Counted from the stretch's first letter, positions 43,117 to 53,142 are shown. The stretch is 64,000 nucleotides of DNA from JAXGXT01 sp040772665 (GCA_040772665.1 JAXGXT010000002.1:310001-374000), one strand, 5' to 3'. Notes: a model not told the origin generated them from the letters alone. A program made the numbers and translations.

Positions 43117-44706
43117 TTATTCCAACTCACTTTCAATGTTCAATGCATCAACAAGAACAATATTTTTATTTCTTTCGGCAAAGGTGTTTAATGTATACTG
43201 GTTTGCAAAAAGAAAAAGCGGACGCATAAAGCGATCATAAATAAGCATAACCCTGGAATTTTCATATTGCTTTAAGCTTTTCACATCATTTGTTTTAACC
43301 CATCTAACCACATTAAAATCAAGAGAATCCATTTTGATTTCACAATTGTATTCATTTCTAAGCCTATAGTCAAAAACTTCAAGCTGAAGAACACCTACAG
43401 CACCTAAAACAACTTCGTTATATTCGTTTGTATAAACTTGTATTGCCCCTTCTTGAGCAAGCTGTTGAACACCTTTTTGAAATTGTTTAGCTTTCAAAGA
43501 GTTAATGGGGCGAACCCTTGAAAACAATTCAGCAGGGAATGTTGGCAGAGGTTCAAAAAAGAGTTTGTTTTTGCTTGTTGTTATTGTATCTCCAATTTGG
43601 TATGTTCCGGAGTCGTAGATGCCTATAATATCTCCTGCAATGGCGGTATCAACTGTTTCACGTTCGTTTGCCATAAGCATTGTGCTTTGGCTTAGTTTTA
43701 TTTGTTTTCCTGTTCTGGAAAGGGTTACACTCATGCCCCTTTCAAATTTTCCCGAACAAATTCTCATAAAGGCAAGCCTGTCACGGTGTGCAGGGTTCAT
43801 ATTGGCTTGGATTTTAAATATAAAACCACTGAAAAAGTCATCTGTTGGCGAAACTTCCCCTGTTGTTGTTTTCCTTATGCCCGGGGAAGGGGACATTTCA
43901 AGAAAGTGGTTAAGAAATGGTGTAACGCCAAAATCTGCAAGGGCAGAACCGAAAAATACAGGGGAAAGCTTTCCTTTAAGAATTAAATTCATGTCAAATT
44001 CATTCCCGGCACCTTCAATAAGTTCGATTTCGTTTCTTAAAGTTTCAAGATTTGTTGATGAAATAAAGTTGTCCAATTCATCTCCGAAAATTCCTTTTTC
44101 ACCAAGTTCAACTTCCATATCCGTTTTATATAAATATACTTTATTTAAAAGCCTGTCATAAACCCCCTCAAAGGTAAGACCGCTTCCTATTGGCCATGTT
44201 GCACTTACAGAAGGAAGGCCTAATGCGTTTTCCAAATCTTCAAGAATTTCAAGAGGGTCTTTGGCCTGTCGGTCTAATTTATTAATAAATGTAAAGATGG
44301 GAATGCCTCTCATACTGCAAACCTTAAAAAGTTTTTTTGTCTGAACCTCAACTCCCTTTGCCGCATCTATAACCATAACTGCACTGTCAACAGAGGTGAG
44401 TATACGGTAGGTGTCTTCGCCAAAGTCATTATGTCCCGGTGTGTCCATTATTGAAACTATTTTATCGTTATATTCAAACTGCATTACAGACGAGGTTACT
44501 GAAATTCCTCTTTGTTTTTCTATATCCATCCAGTCTGAGGTTGCAAATTTTGAGTTTCTTCTTGCTTTTACGGTTCCTGCTTCACGAATGGCACCGCCGT
44601 GAAGAAGCAGTTTTTCAGTTAAAGTGGTTTTTCCTGCGTCGGGGTGTGAAATAATTCCAAATATTCTTCGTTTCATTATTTCTTTTTCTATATTTGCTGC
44701 TGACAT
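43117..44706 (-). CDS. prfC: peptide chain release factor 3
   Basis: The 529-residue translational GTPase removes RF1 and RF2 from the ribosome after termination. The G domain has GIISHPDAGKTTLTEKLLLHGGAI (about 18-41), IEKQRGISVTSSV (switch I), DTPGHNDF (G3) and TFINKLDRQAKD (G4). Domain II and III follow with the RF3-specific FSGFIFKIQANMNPAHRDRLAF and GAVGVLQLEVFDYRL. ATG at 44706 follows GAGGAAG. It lies first in the prfC-DUF523-lysR unit. Confidence 0.95.
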   Translation of the reverse strand: MSAANIEKEIMKRRIFGIISHPDAGKTTLTEKLLLHGGAIREAGTVKARRNSKFATSDWMDIEKQRGISVTSSVMQFEYNDKIVSIMDTPGHNDFGEDTYRILTSVDSAVMVIDAAKGVEVQTKKLFKVCSMRGIPIFTFINKLDRQAKDPLEILEDLENALGLPSVSATWPIGSGLTFEGVYDRLLNKVYLYKTDMEVELGEKGIFGDELDNFISSTNLETLRNEIELIEGAGNEFDMNLILKGKLSPVFFGSALADFGVTPFLNHFLEMSPSPGIRKTTTGEVSPTDDFFSGFIFKIQANMNPAHRDRLAFMRICSGKFERGMSVTLSRTGKQIKLSQSTMLMANERETVDTAIAGDIIGIYDSGTYQIGDTITTSKNKLFFEPLPTFPAELFSRVRPINSLKAKQFQKGVQQLAQEGAIQVYTNEYNEVVLGAVGVLQLEVFDYRLRNEYNCEIKMDSLDFNVVRWVKTNDVKSLKQYENSRVMLIYDRFMRPLFLFANQYTLNTFAERNKNIVLVDALNIESELE

Positions 44707-44758
44707 AAGTACTTCCTCTCTGTGTATAAATAAAATTTATAATTTTTAATCAAACATT

Positions 44759-44787
44759 ATTATATGCACAAGAAAGAAAAAAAGCAA
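44759..44787 (-). promoter_or_regulatory. sigma-A promoter of prfC
   Basis: On the minus strand TTGCTT, 17 bases, TATAAT. A 53-base leader then reaches the prfC start. Confidence 0.55.
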
Positions 44788-44860
44788 GAATTGGAGAAAA
44801 ATATAATAATTTATTGAAATTATATTAAGATGTTATTTAAAAGTAAATGTTATAAAACAA

Positions 44861-44894
44861 CCCACGCAAAGATATGACAACAATCTTGCGTGGG
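44861..44894 (-). terminator. intrinsic terminator of tyrS
   Basis: On the minus strand CCCACGCAA pairs with TTGCGTGGG, followed by TTGTTTTAT. The stem extends with a one-base bulge through AGAT/ATCT. Confidence 0.85.
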
Positions 44895-44903
44895 CTTAAT
44901 TTT

Positions 44904-46130
44904 TTAAACTAACTTTATTTGATGGAAGGACTTTCTTCCTTTTTGAAGCATTATCTTTCCGTCTTTAAAATCTTCTTTTTTAACAACAACATCAAAGCTT
45001 TCTATTTTTTCATCATTCATTTTAAGCCCGCCTTGCTGAATAAGGCGTCTGCCCTCAGCCCTTGAAGAACAAAGCCCTGAAAGTGTTAAAAGTGTAAGAA
45101 TATCCATATCATCTTTGAGTTCATTTTCTTTAATTTCTGTTTCAGGAATTGAGCCGCCTTCCGCTCCGCCTGAAAAAAGTGCCTTTGCCGCTTTTTGTGC
45201 TTTTTCTGCCTCTTCTTCGTTGTGCACAATTTTTGTAAGCTCAAAAGCAAGAACTTCTTTAGCTTTATTAATTTCGCTTCCCTCAAGGCTTCCTAAACGG
45301 TTAACTTCCTCCATTGGCAGGAAGGTAAGAAGAGCAAGGCATTTTTTAACGTCTTTATCGTCAACATTTCTCCAGTACTGGTAAAACTCATAAGGTGTGG
45401 TTTTTTCAGGGTCAAGCCAAACTGTTCCTTTTTCTGTTTTACCCATTTTGTTGCCCTCGCTGTTTGTTAAAAGCTTAAAGGTCATGCCAAAGGCTGGTTT
45501 TCCCTCTTTTCTTCTTATAAGGTCAACACCTGAAATAATGTTACTCCATTGGTCGTTTCCGCCTAACTGCATAACACAGTTATATTTTTTATTAAGCTCT
45601 AAAAAGTCATTTGCCTGCATAAGCATATAGTTAAATTCCAGAAAGGATAAGCCTTTTTCCATTCTTGTTTTAAAACATTCGGCTGCAAGCATACGATTAA
45701 CTGAAAAATGTACGCCGATTTCACGAAGAAAATCAATATAATTAAGGTTTCTAATCCAATCTGCATTATCAACAATAATTGCTTTATCATCAGAAAAATC
45801 AATAAAATGTGAAAGCTGTTTTTTAAAGCAGCTAACATTATAGTCAATTATTTCTGTTGTCATCATCTTTCTCATATCGGCTTTTCCCGTAGGGTCGCCT
45901 ATCATTCCCGTTCCGCCGCCCATAAGGCAAATAGGTCTGTGGCCTGCTTTTTGCATATGCGCCATCGCCATAACAGTTAAAAAATGTCCAACGTGAAGGC
46001 TGTCTGCAGTGGGGTCAAAACCTATATAAAATGTAACTTTTTCCTTTTCAAAAAGTTCTTTAATTTCAGCTTCATGTGTCATTTGTTCAATAAAGCCTCT
46101 TTCTTCTAAAACCTTAAATACATTTTCCAT
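44904..46130 (-). CDS. tyrS: tyrosyl-tRNA synthetase
   Basis: The 408-residue class I synthetase has [17 protein letters not shown] (HIGH variant HVGH near 45-48). The tyrosine pocket segment is [16 protein letters not shown] with [11 protein letters not shown], and the KMSKS variant is KMGKT (near 235). The C-terminal S4 domain (about 345-400) has [25 protein letters not shown]. It attaches tyrosine to tRNA-Tyr. A T-box leader upstream couples expression to uncharged tRNA-Tyr. Confidence 0.97.
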   Translation of the reverse strand: MENVFKVLEERGFIEQMTHEAEIKELFEKEKVTFYIGFDPTADSLHVGHFLTVMAMAHMQKAGHRPICLMGGGTGMIGDPTGKADMRKMMTTEIIDYNVSCFKKQLSHFIDFSDDKAIIVDNADWIRNLNYIDFLREIGVHFSVNRMLAAECFKTRMEKGLSFLEFNYMLMQANDFLELNKKYNCVMQLGGNDQWSNIISGVDLIRRKEGKPAFGMTFKLLTNSEGNKMGKTEKGTVWLDPEKTTPYEFYQYWRNVDDKDVKKCLALLTFLPMEEVNRLGSLEGSEINKAKEVLAFELTKIVHNEEEAEKAQKAAKALFSGGAEGGSIPETEIKENELKDDMDILTLLTLSGLCSSRAEGRRLIQQGGLKMNDEKIESFDVVVKKEDFKDGKIMLQKGRKSFHQIKLV

Positions 46131-46164
46131 TTTTAAACTCTCCTTTTATTATTTTAAATACAAA

Positions 46165-46404
46165 AAAAGGGCTCTTTCATCCTTGTTAAAGGACGAGAGA
46201 ACCCGTGGTACCACCTTAGTTTACACAAAAAAAATGTGCCTTGTTTTGCTTTAACGGGCGACCGTCGGCGTTTTACTGCCAAAAGCTATGAGCGGTAAAT
46301 ATTTTTATGGTTCTGTAAATCTTTCACCAGCCGATTTACTCTCTGAATTTGTAACCCACAAAAATTCAACAAATTGTCAACTCAATCATTGCTTAATATT
46401 CATA
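46165..46404 (-). promoter_or_regulatory. T-box riboswitch of tyrS
   Basis: The minus-strand leader has the T-box AAGGTGGTACCACGGG (46202-46218). The terminator is CTCTCGTCCTT/AAGGATGAAAGAG with a long T run (down to about 46165). Stem I elements AGAGAG and GGTGAAAG lie near 46310-46340. A UAC at 46297-46295 (in ATTTACCGCT) fits a tyrosine specifier. Uncharged tRNA-Tyr pairs with the specifier and the T-box bulge to promote antitermination. The promoter lies just upstream. Confidence 0.93.
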
Positions 46405-46410
46405 TCCGAC

Positions 46411-46439
46411 ATATTAACATTGTGATTAGTTTATGTCAA
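46411..46439 (-). promoter_or_regulatory. sigma-A promoter of the tyrS T-box leader
   Basis: On the minus strand a perfect TTGACA, 17 bases, TAATAT. It begins six bases after the pepT stop codon. Confidence 0.9.
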
Positions 46440-46444
46440 GACTT

Positions 46445-47653
46445 TTATTTTTTTGCCGAAGAAGAAATTTTTATAATAACTTCAACAGCTTTTTCCATAC
46501 TTTCTATGGGAATAAATTCGTAAATGCCATGGAAATTATGACCGCCTGTAAAAATGTTAGGGCAGGGAAGTCCCATAAATGAAAGCCTTGCTCCGTCTGT
46601 GCCGCCACGAATTGGTTTAATTGTTGGTGTGATATTACAGTTATGCATTGCTTTTTTTGCTATTTCAACAACGTGCATATTTTTTTCGATTTCTTCACGC
46701 ATATTATAATATTCGTCATAAATGTCATATTTGATTATATTGTTATATTTTAAATTTAGTTTAGCAATTTTATCTTTTAAAGTGATTTTTCTGTTTTCAA
46801 AAGAGTGCTTATCAAAATCTCTGATTATATAAGACATGCTGCATTGTGTGGCATTTCCCGAAAGGCTTATTAAATGAAAAAAGCCTTCATAATTTTTTGT
46901 TGTTGCGGGAGTTTCGTTTTCAGGAAGCATTGATGCAAGCTCTGTGCCTATAAGCACTGCATTTTTCATAAGTCCTTTTGCTGTTCCCGGATGAACATTT
47001 ACTCCTGTTATTTCAATTTTTGCCCTTGCGGCATTAAAATTTTCATATTCCAGCTCTCCTATTTCGCCGCCGTCTATTGTATAAGCAAAGTCACAGTTAA
47101 AATCCTTAACATTGAAAAGGTCTGCACCTCTGCCGATTTCTTCATCTGGGGTAAAGCCTATTTTTATATCTCCGTGGGGTATTTCTTTATGATTTATCAA
47201 ATATTCCATTGCAGTTATAATTTCGGCAATTCCTGCTTTATTGTCAGCACCAAGAAGTGTTGTGCCGTCAGAGGTAATAATTCTTTGGCCTGTATATTTT
47301 AAAAGCTTTGTGAAGTCTTTTGAAGATAGAGAAGGGCCTTTTCTCTCTATTATGCCTCCGTCGTAGTTTTCGATTATTAAAGCATTGACGTTTTCTCCGC
47401 TTTCATCAGGGCTTGTATCCATATGGGCAATAAAGCCTATATCAAAAAATCCTTCTGCATTTTTAGGCAACAGTGCCGTAACATATCCGTTGTTATCTAT
47501 TTTACAATCCTTAAGACCAATTTCCTTTAATTCACTGACAAGATATTTTCCAAATTCAAGCTGTGAAAGTGTGCTTGGACATGTTTTGGAATTTTCATCT
47601 GATTTTGTGTTAAAATTTGTGTATTCAATAAAACGTTCTTCAACCTTTTTCAT
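46445..47653 (-). CDS. pepT: peptidase T (tripeptide aminopeptidase)
   Basis: The 402-residue M20-family zinc peptidase releases the N-terminal residue of tripeptides. Visible metal-site segments are GFIAHMDTSPD (H near 76), LGADNKAGIAEI (D near 138), FTPDEEIGRGADLF (E near 172), YTIDGGEIGELEYENFNAA and FTGGHNFHGIYEFI (final H). The length is normal. It begins after AAAGGAG and ends just before the tyrS promoter. Confidence 0.95.
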   Translation of the reverse strand: MKKVEERFIEYTNFNTKSDENSKTCPSTLSQLEFGKYLVSELKEIGLKDCKIDNNGYVTALLPKNAEGFFDIGFIAHMDTSPDESGENVNALIIENYDGGIIERKGPSLSSKDFTKLLKYTGQRIITSDGTTLLGADNKAGIAEIITAMEYLINHKEIPHGDIKIGFTPDEEIGRGADLFNVKDFNCDFAYTIDGGEIGELEYENFNAARAKIEITGVNVHPGTAKGLMKNAVLIGTELASMLPENETPATTKNYEGFFHLISLSGNATQCSMSYIIRDFDKHSFENRKITLKDKIAKLNLKYNNIIKYDIYDEYYNMREEIEKNMHVVEIAKKAMHNCNITPTIKPIRGGTDGARLSFMGLPCPNIFTGGHNFHGIYEFIPIESMEKAVEVIIKISSSAKK

Positions 47654-48000
47654 TGTTTGCAGCTCCTTTTGTTTTATAGCTTTAAATAAACTGAATTTTT
47701 AGTTATTTTTATATAAACCTTTATTTTATTATAGCCGAAAAAACAATGTTTTTCACCTGATTTTGTTTTAATGCTTTATGTATATAAGAATTAAAAGCAA
47801 TGGACATAGATACAACCCCCTTGAATTTATCTAAAGTTATGGAAGTTTTTTTGTTTTTACATAAGTATTTATCTAAAAACATTAGTTATTTCCTAAAATT
47901 GCGGTAAATATTCTTTATTTTAACATTTTAGCTAAATTTTATATATAGGTTTTTTGTCTTTTTTGTAGTAAAATGTTCTTAGATAAAAGGGGGGAGAGGT
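47654..48000. other. 347-base intergenic region between divergent pepT and the Cys-rich gene
   Basis: The stretch is very AT-rich. A candidate minus-strand promoter for pepT lies at 47728-47756 (GTGAAA, 17 bases, TATAAT). A 35-codon frame at 47800-47907 has no ribosome site. TTTATCTAAA occurs twice (47826 and 47869 areas). Nothing else is supported. Confidence 0.4.
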
Positions 48001-48225
48001 ATGATAAAGACAGAAGTGAAAATGTGTCAGACAGAGATTGTTTCAGAAGTTATTTGCAATGTCTGCGGTAAAAAAATGGAAAAAGACAAACATGGTTACA
48101 TTGAAGACTTTATACATGTGGAAAAGCAATGGGGATATACCTCTGACAATGACGGAGAAACGGAAACTGCGGATATTTGCGAAAGCTGCTGGAATAAATT
48201 TAAGGAAACTTTTAAAATTAAATAG
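48001..48225 (+). CDS. small two-CxxC protein of unknown function
   Basis: The 74-residue protein has two CxxC pairs: CNVCGKKM (about 19-26) and CESCWNKF (about 60-67), with HVEKQWGYTSDNDGETETADI between, a pattern of a small zinc-binding protein seen in many Firmicutes as hypothetical. ATG at 48001 sits directly next to a GGGGGGAGAGGT tract, so ribosome spacing is tight. An in-frame ATG at 48022 is an alternative. It is followed by a terminator, so it is a single-gene unit. I cannot assign a function. Confidence 0.72.
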   Translation: MIKTEVKMCQTEIVSEVICNVCGKKMEKDKHGYIEDFIHVEKQWGYTSDNDGETETADICESCWNKFKETFKIK

Positions 48226-48243
48226 ATAAACAAAATTATGTTA

Positions 48244-48290
48244 AGCCTTTTAAATGCAGATTGTTTTTGCTTTTAAAAGGTTTTTGTTTT
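48244..48290 (+). terminator. intrinsic terminator of the two-CxxC gene
   Basis: CCTTTTAA and TTAAAAGG flank a 19-base loop and are followed by TTTTTGTTTTT. Confidence 0.7.
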
Positions 48291-48304
48291 TATGGAAATT
48301 TCTC

Positions 48305-48333
48305 TTTACTTTAATGCTGTGAAATGTTAAAAT
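48305..48333 (+). promoter_or_regulatory. sigma-A promoter of yerC
   Basis: TTTACT (48305-48310), 17 bases, TAAAAT (48328-48333). Confidence 0.7.
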
Positions 48334-48366
48334 AAATGTAATATAAATTGTGAAAAGGTGATAAAA

Positions 48367-48672
48367 GTGAATCAGAAAATTAAAAGTGAGTTTGCGGATA
48401 AACTTTTTGAGTATATCTTAAGTATGGAAACCGTTGATGAATGTTATCAGCTTTTTGAAGACCTTTGCACTGTACATGAAATTAATGCCATTGCCCAAAG
48501 AATGGCTGTTGCCGAAATGCTTGACAGAAAATGTACTTATATTGAAATTGCTGAAAAAACAGGAGCTTCAACGGCAACAATAAGCCGTGTTAACCGTTCT
48601 CTTGTTTACGGCATTGACGGATATAAACTGGCTCTTGACAGAATGAAAGCAAAAAACAGCCAACAGTCATAG
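48367..48672 (+). CDS. YerC/YecD family TrpR-related DNA-binding protein
   Basis: The 101-residue protein is of the TrpR/YerC type: an N-terminal helical part (NQKIKSEFADKLFEYILSMETVDECYQLFEDLCTVHEINAIAQRMAVAEML) and a helix-turn-helix (TYIEIAEKTGASTATISRVNRSLVYGIDGY, about 60-89). Its operator and ligand are not known. GTG at 48367 is chosen because AAAGGTGAT lies six bases before it; a GTG at 48358 overlaps that site. The neighbour pcrA is downstream past a terminator. Confidence 0.88.
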   Translation: MNQKIKSEFADKLFEYILSMETVDECYQLFEDLCTVHEINAIAQRMAVAEMLDRKCTYIEIAEKTGASTATISRVNRSLVYGIDGYKLALDRMKAKNSQQS

Positions 48673-48705
48673 CCAAGTAGGCAGGTATTATTCAGTAAGT
48701 TTTTG

Positions 48706-48779
48706 GGAAGTTTTAGCCTTGGAGAATTTAAAAATTATTTTAAATTTTCTTAAATTTATCAGCTGAAACTTCCTTTTTG
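48706..48779 (+). terminator. terminator between yerC and pcrA
   Basis: GGAAGTTTTAGC (48706-48717) pairs with GCTGAAACTTCC (48762-48773), followed by TTTTTG. The 44-base loop is itself an AT-rich repeat region. Confidence 0.7.
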
Positions 48780-48818
48780 TTGTATATAAAAAGTGTTTGA
48801 AATAAAGGAGAATTGTTT

Positions 48819-51062
48819 ATGATAGGCTATAACGAGTTAAACCCAATGCAAAAAAAAGCTGTCGATAAAACAGAGGGGCCTGTGCTTATTCTTGCAGGGG
48901 CAGGCAGCGGTAAAACAGGCGCACTTACTGTAAGAATTGCAAATATTATTGAAAAAGGTGTTAAACCTTGGAACATTCTTGCAATTACTTTTACAAATAA
49001 AGCAGCTAAAGAAATGCGTGAAAGGGTAACAAATCTTATAGGCAAAACTGCCGATGATATTTGGATAAGCACCTTTCACTCTTCTTGTGTAAGAATTTTA
49101 AGGCGTGATATTGGAAAGCTGGATTTTGACAGCACTTTTTCCATATATGATACAAAAGACCAAGAAAAGGCAATGAAGGATGTTTTTGCTTATCTTAACT
49201 TTAGCATTCAAGATAAAAACTTCCCGCTTAAAGGTGTGTTGTCGGAAATCAGCCGTGCCAAGGAGGAACTTATTTCCCCGTCACAGTATACTCAAGAAGC
49301 AGGTCAAGACTACAGAAAAATGAAAATTGCATCTTGCTACAGGGAATATCAAAAAAGGCTTAAAAGAAGCAATGCCCTTGATTTTGACGATATTATTTAC
49401 TATACGGTTTTACTTTTTCAGCTTAACCCTGACGTTTTAGAATATTATCAGGAAAAGTTTAAATACATACTTGTTGATGAATATCAAGATACAAACACAA
49501 GCCAGTATATGCTTGTTAAAATGCTTGCCAAAAAGTATGAAAACTTATGCGTTGTGGGTGATGACGACCAAAGTATTTATGGCTGGAGAGGTGCAAACAT
49601 AAGAAATATCCTTGATTTTGAAAAAGATTTTCCAAATGCTGAGGTTATAAAGCTTGAGCAGAATTATAGATCTACAAAGACAATTCTTAAAGCTGCAAAT
49701 GCTGTAATTGGCAATAATGCAGAAAGAAAAGTAAAATCCCTTTGGACGGAAAATGACACAGGAAGTATAATACATCTTCATAAGGCGGATAATGAACGTG
49801 AAGAGGGAAGATATATAGCGGAAAAAATTGAAACTCTAATTGAAAGAGGGCAGGAATATAAAGATTTTGCAATACTTTACAGAACAAATGCACAAAGCCG
49901 TGCCCTTGAGGAGCAGCTTATAAGAAAATCCATTCCCTACAGGCTTTATGGCGGAACACGATTTTATGACAGAATGGAAATTTTGGATATTTTAGCATAT
50001 CTTAAACTTATGGCAAACCCCGCCGATGACATAGCTTTTAAAAGAATAGTTAATGTGCCAAAAAGAGGAATCGGAAATGCCTCAATTGACAAGCTTTCTT
50101 ATTTTGCAAATGAGAAAAATATAAGTATATATGAAAGCTCTTCACGCATTAATGAAGTTGAGGCAATAGGTGCAAGAGGCAAAAAATTTGAAGAATTTTA
50201 TGAGCTTATAGAGGCTTTAAAAGATGAAAAAAATGTTCTGGAAATTCCTCAAGTTATTGAAACTGTGGCCAAAAAAAGCGGTTATTACGATATGCTTGAT
50301 ATTGAAGGAACAGAAGAGGCTCAAACAAGAAAAGAAAATATTGAAGAATTTATTTCAAAGGCAGCCGAATATGCAAGGCTTAACGAGGAAGCAACATTTG
50401 AGGGCTTTTTAGAAGAGGTTGCTCTTGTTGCCGATATTGATGATTATAAAGAAAGCGAAAATGCAGTTGTTCTTATGACACTTCATTCAGCTAAGGGATT
50501 GGAGTTTCCTTATGTGTTTATAAGCGGTCTTGAGGAGGGCATGTTTCCAAGTTACAGAAGCATAGCAAGCGGCAGCGAAAAAGACATTCAGGAAGAGAGA
50601 AGACTTTGCTATGTGGGAATAACAAGGGCAAGGCAAGAGTTGTTTTTAACCCATGCAAGAAGCAGAACAATTAACGGACAGACACAGTATTCTCCGCCAA
50701 GCCGATTTATAAACGAATTTCCCCCTGATGCACTTGAACAACAATCAAGACCAAGACCTCAGTTTACCCCTGCATCTCCAAGAACGTTGGGCGGCGAAAA
50801 AAATGCTTATAAAATGGCTGGCGGCATAGGGCTTAACAGGGCATATGGTGTTTCAACTGCAGTTGACAGCTTTATTCCTTCCCCCAAGGATTTTGAACTT
50901 AACTTTAAAGAGGGTGACAGCGTAAGAGCACCTAAATACGGAATTGGTGTTGTAAAGGCAATAAAAGGCGCAGGAGCCGATTATGAGGTTGAGGTTGCTT
51001 TTAAAGATAAGGGAACAAAAAAGTTTATGGCAAGGCTTTCAAAACTTATTAAAGTTGACTAA
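48819..51062 (+). CDS. pcrA: UvrD/PcrA-type ATP-dependent DNA helicase
   Basis: The 747-residue SF1A helicase has LNPMQKKAV (Q motif), AGAGSGKT (Walker A), AITFTNKAAKEMRERV, DEYQDTNTSQYMLV (Walker B), GDDDQSIYGWRGANI, LEQNYRST, YRTNAQSRALEE, MTLHSAKGLEFPYVFI and EERRLCYVGITRARQELF. The C-terminal Tudor-like segment ends in KSLVRAPKYG-type GDSVRAPKYGIGVVKAIKG. It unwinds DNA in repair and rolling-circle replication. ATG at 48819 follows AAGGAGAA; TTG at 48813 is rejected. Confidence 0.96.
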   Translation: MIGYNELNPMQKKAVDKTEGPVLILAGAGSGKTGALTVRIANIIEKGVKPWNILAITFTNKAAKEMRERVTNLIGKTADDIWISTFHSSCVRILRRDIGKLDFDSTFSIYDTKDQEKAMKDVFAYLNFSIQDKNFPLKGVLSEISRAKEELISPSQYTQEAGQDYRKMKIASCYREYQKRLKRSNALDFDDIIYYTVLLFQLNPDVLEYYQEKFKYILVDEYQDTNTSQYMLVKMLAKKYENLCVVGDDDQSIYGWRGANIRNILDFEKDFPNAEVIKLEQNYRSTKTILKAANAVIGNNAERKVKSLWTENDTGSIIHLHKADNEREEGRYIAEKIETLIERGQEYKDFAILYRTNAQSRALEEQLIRKSIPYRLYGGTRFYDRMEILDILAYLKLMANPADDIAFKRIVNVPKRGIGNASIDKLSYFANEKNISIYESSSRINEVEAIGARGKKFEEFYELIEALKDEKNVLEIPQVIETVAKKSGYYDMLDIEGTEEAQTRKENIEEFISKAAEYARLNEEATFEGFLEEVALVADIDDYKESENAVVLMTLHSAKGLEFPYVFISGLEEGMFPSYRSIASGSEKDIQEERRLCYVGITRARQELFLTHARSRTINGQTQYSPPSRFINEFPPDALEQQSRPRPQFTPASPRTLGGEKNAYKMAGGIGLNRAYGVSTAVDSFIPSPKDFELNFKEGDSVRAPKYGIGVVKAIKGAGADYEVEVAFKDKGTKKFMARLSKLIKVD

Positions 51063-51162
51063 TTTATAAAATAATAAAAACAATAGTTTCGGCAATATAT
51101 GTTTTGAATAAAATAAACCGCCTGTGTTTGGCGGGATTTTAGTGGGGAGAGCAGATATAGAC

Positions 51163-53118
51163 ATGAGCAGAATGAAAGAACTTATAGAAATTCTTAACAA
51201 TGCTTCAAAACATTATTATCAATATTCAGAAAGCATAATGAGCGATTATGAATATGATAAATTATATGATGAGCTTGAATTGCTTGAAAAGAAAACAGGA
51301 ATCACAATGTCTTCAAGCCCCACACAAAATGTAGGTTATACAGTTTTAAGCGGTTTAAAGAAAGTAAGGCATGAAAAAAGAATGTTAAGCCTTGATAAAA
51401 CAAAAGAAGTTTCACGTCTTAAGGAATGGATTAATGATAAAGAAGGAATTCTTTCTTGGAAACTTGACGGTCTTACAATAGTAATTAAATATCAGGGCGG
51501 ACAAATTGTTCAGGCTGTAACAAGAGGAAACGGCGAAGTTGGGGAAGACATAACCCATAATGCTGTTTTCTTTAAGAATTTGCCTGTTAAAATTGCTTTT
51601 GAGGGTACTCTTATAATTCGAGGCGAGGGAGTTATAACATACAGTGAATTTAACAAAATTAATGAACTTCTTCCTGCCGAGGAAAAATATAAAAACCCGA
51701 GAAACCTTTGCAGCGGCACAGTAAGACAATTAAACAATAAAATTGCCGCAGAAAGAAACATTATGTTTTATGGTTTTTCACTTGTTTTGGCAGAGGATGA
51801 AAAAATAAGTGATTTAAAGTCTGAACAGCTTGATTGGCTTAAAGCTTTAGGCTTTGATGTTGTGGAGTATAAAATTGTTACAAATGAAAATATTGAGGAA
51901 AGTGTAAAATATTTTTCGGAAAAAATAACGGAAAATGATTTTGCATCAGATGGTCTTGTTTTGTCTTTTAACAGCACAGAATATGGAGAAAGCCTTGGCA
52001 AAACATCAAAATTTCCCAGGGACTCCATTGCTTTTAAATGGGCTGATGAAATTGCGGAAACAGTTTTAAGAAACGTTGAATGGAGCACTTCAAGAACGGG
52101 GCTTATTAACCCTATTGCTATTTTTGACCTTGTTGAATTAGAGGGCACAACGGTTAACAGAGCAAGCCTTCATAATTTAAGCATTTTAAAAGAACTGAAA
52201 TTAGGCATAGGCGATGCTGTAACGGTTTACAAAGCAAACATGATTATTCCTCAAATTGCAGAAAACCTTACACAAAGCGGAACACTTGAAATTCCAAAGG
52301 AATGTCCCGTTTGTTTTTCTGAGGCTGAAATAATAAAGCTTAAAGAAGGTGAGGCTCTTTTTTGCCCAAACCCTAACTGCAAAGCTCAGATTATAAGAAG
52401 TCTTTCTCATTTCACCTCAAGAGATGCTATGAACATTGAAGGCCTTTCTGAAGAAACCATAAGAAAATTTACAGAACAGGGCTTTATAGAAACATATGTT
52501 GATATTTTTAAACTTGAAAGATATAAAGAGGAAATAATGAAAATGAAAGGCTTTGGTGAAAAAAGCTATTCAAATTTAATCTCTGCCATTGAAAAATCTA
52601 AATCTGCACGTCTTCCAAACTTTATTTATGCTCTTGGAATTAATCAGGTGGGGCTTAATAATGCAAAATTGCTTTGTGAAAACACAGGATATGATTTGGA
52701 AAAGATTAAAACCTCTTCAGAGGAAGAACTTATAAAAATTGACGGTTTCGGTGAGGTGATTTCTCACAGCATTAAAAACTATTTTTCTGATGAAAGAAAT
52801 ATTTCCCTTTTAAATGAAGCTTTGGAGTTTTTAAATATTGAAAAGGCCGAAACAGAAAATAAAGGCGAATCTCTTAAAGGCTTGGTTTTTGTTGTAACCG
52901 GAGAAGTTGAAAAGTTTAAAAACAGAAAAGAACTTCAGCAAAAAATTGAAGAATTAGGCGGAGCCGTAACAGGGTCTGTAAGCGGAAAAACAAACTACCT
53001 AATAAATAACGATATACATTCTCAATCCTCAAAAAACAAAAAGGCTAAAGAGATAAATGTGCCCATAATAACTGAGGAAGATTTTATTAAAAAATTTTTG
53101 GACGAAGAAGTTTTATAA
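51163..53118 (+). CDS. ligA: NAD-dependent DNA ligase
   Basis: The enzyme (651 residues from this start) has an Ia domain (MSDYEYDKLYDEL near residue 27) and an adenylation domain with catalytic lysine in SWKLDGLTIVIK, NPRNLCSGTVRQLN and the GDAVTVYKANMIIPQI OB-fold start. A Cys4 zinc finger (CPVC...CPNPNC) is followed by four helix-hairpin-helix elements and a C-terminal BRCT domain (LKGLVFVVTGEVEKFKNRKELQQKIEELGGAVTGSVSGKTNYLI). Several motifs are more divergent than usual LigA (LCSGTVRQL rather than AAAGSLRQL). It starts at 51163 on homology; GTG 51142 and ATG 51172 are alternatives. It joins nicks in replication and repair. Confidence 0.9.
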   Translation: MSRMKELIEILNNASKHYYQYSESIMSDYEYDKLYDELELLEKKTGITMSSSPTQNVGYTVLSGLKKVRHEKRMLSLDKTKEVSRLKEWINDKEGILSWKLDGLTIVIKYQGGQIVQAVTRGNGEVGEDITHNAVFFKNLPVKIAFEGTLIIRGEGVITYSEFNKINELLPAEEKYKNPRNLCSGTVRQLNNKIAAERNIMFYGFSLVLAEDEKISDLKSEQLDWLKALGFDVVEYKIVTNENIEESVKYFSEKITENDFASDGLVLSFNSTEYGESLGKTSKFPRDSIAFKWADEIAETVLRNVEWSTSRTGLINPIAIFDLVELEGTTVNRASLHNLSILKELKLGIGDAVTVYKANMIIPQIAENLTQSGTLEIPKECPVCFSEAEIIKLKEGEALFCPNPNCKAQIIRSLSHFTSRDAMNIEGLSEETIRKFTEQGFIETYVDIFKLERYKEEIMKMKGFGEKSYSNLISAIEKSKSARLPNFIYALGINQVGLNNAKLLCENTGYDLEKIKTSSEEELIKIDGFGEVISHSIKNYFSDERNISLLNEALEFLNIEKAETENKGESLKGLVFVVTGEVEKFKNRKELQQKIEELGGAVTGSVSGKTNYLINNDIHSQSSKNKKAKEINVPIITEEDFIKKFLDEEVL

Positions 53119-53142
53119 ACTTAAAAAAACACAAGTTTCAAA

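Noticed and set aside
47800..47907. 35-codon frame between pepT and the two-CxxC gene
   Set aside because: No ribosome site and no recognisable features.
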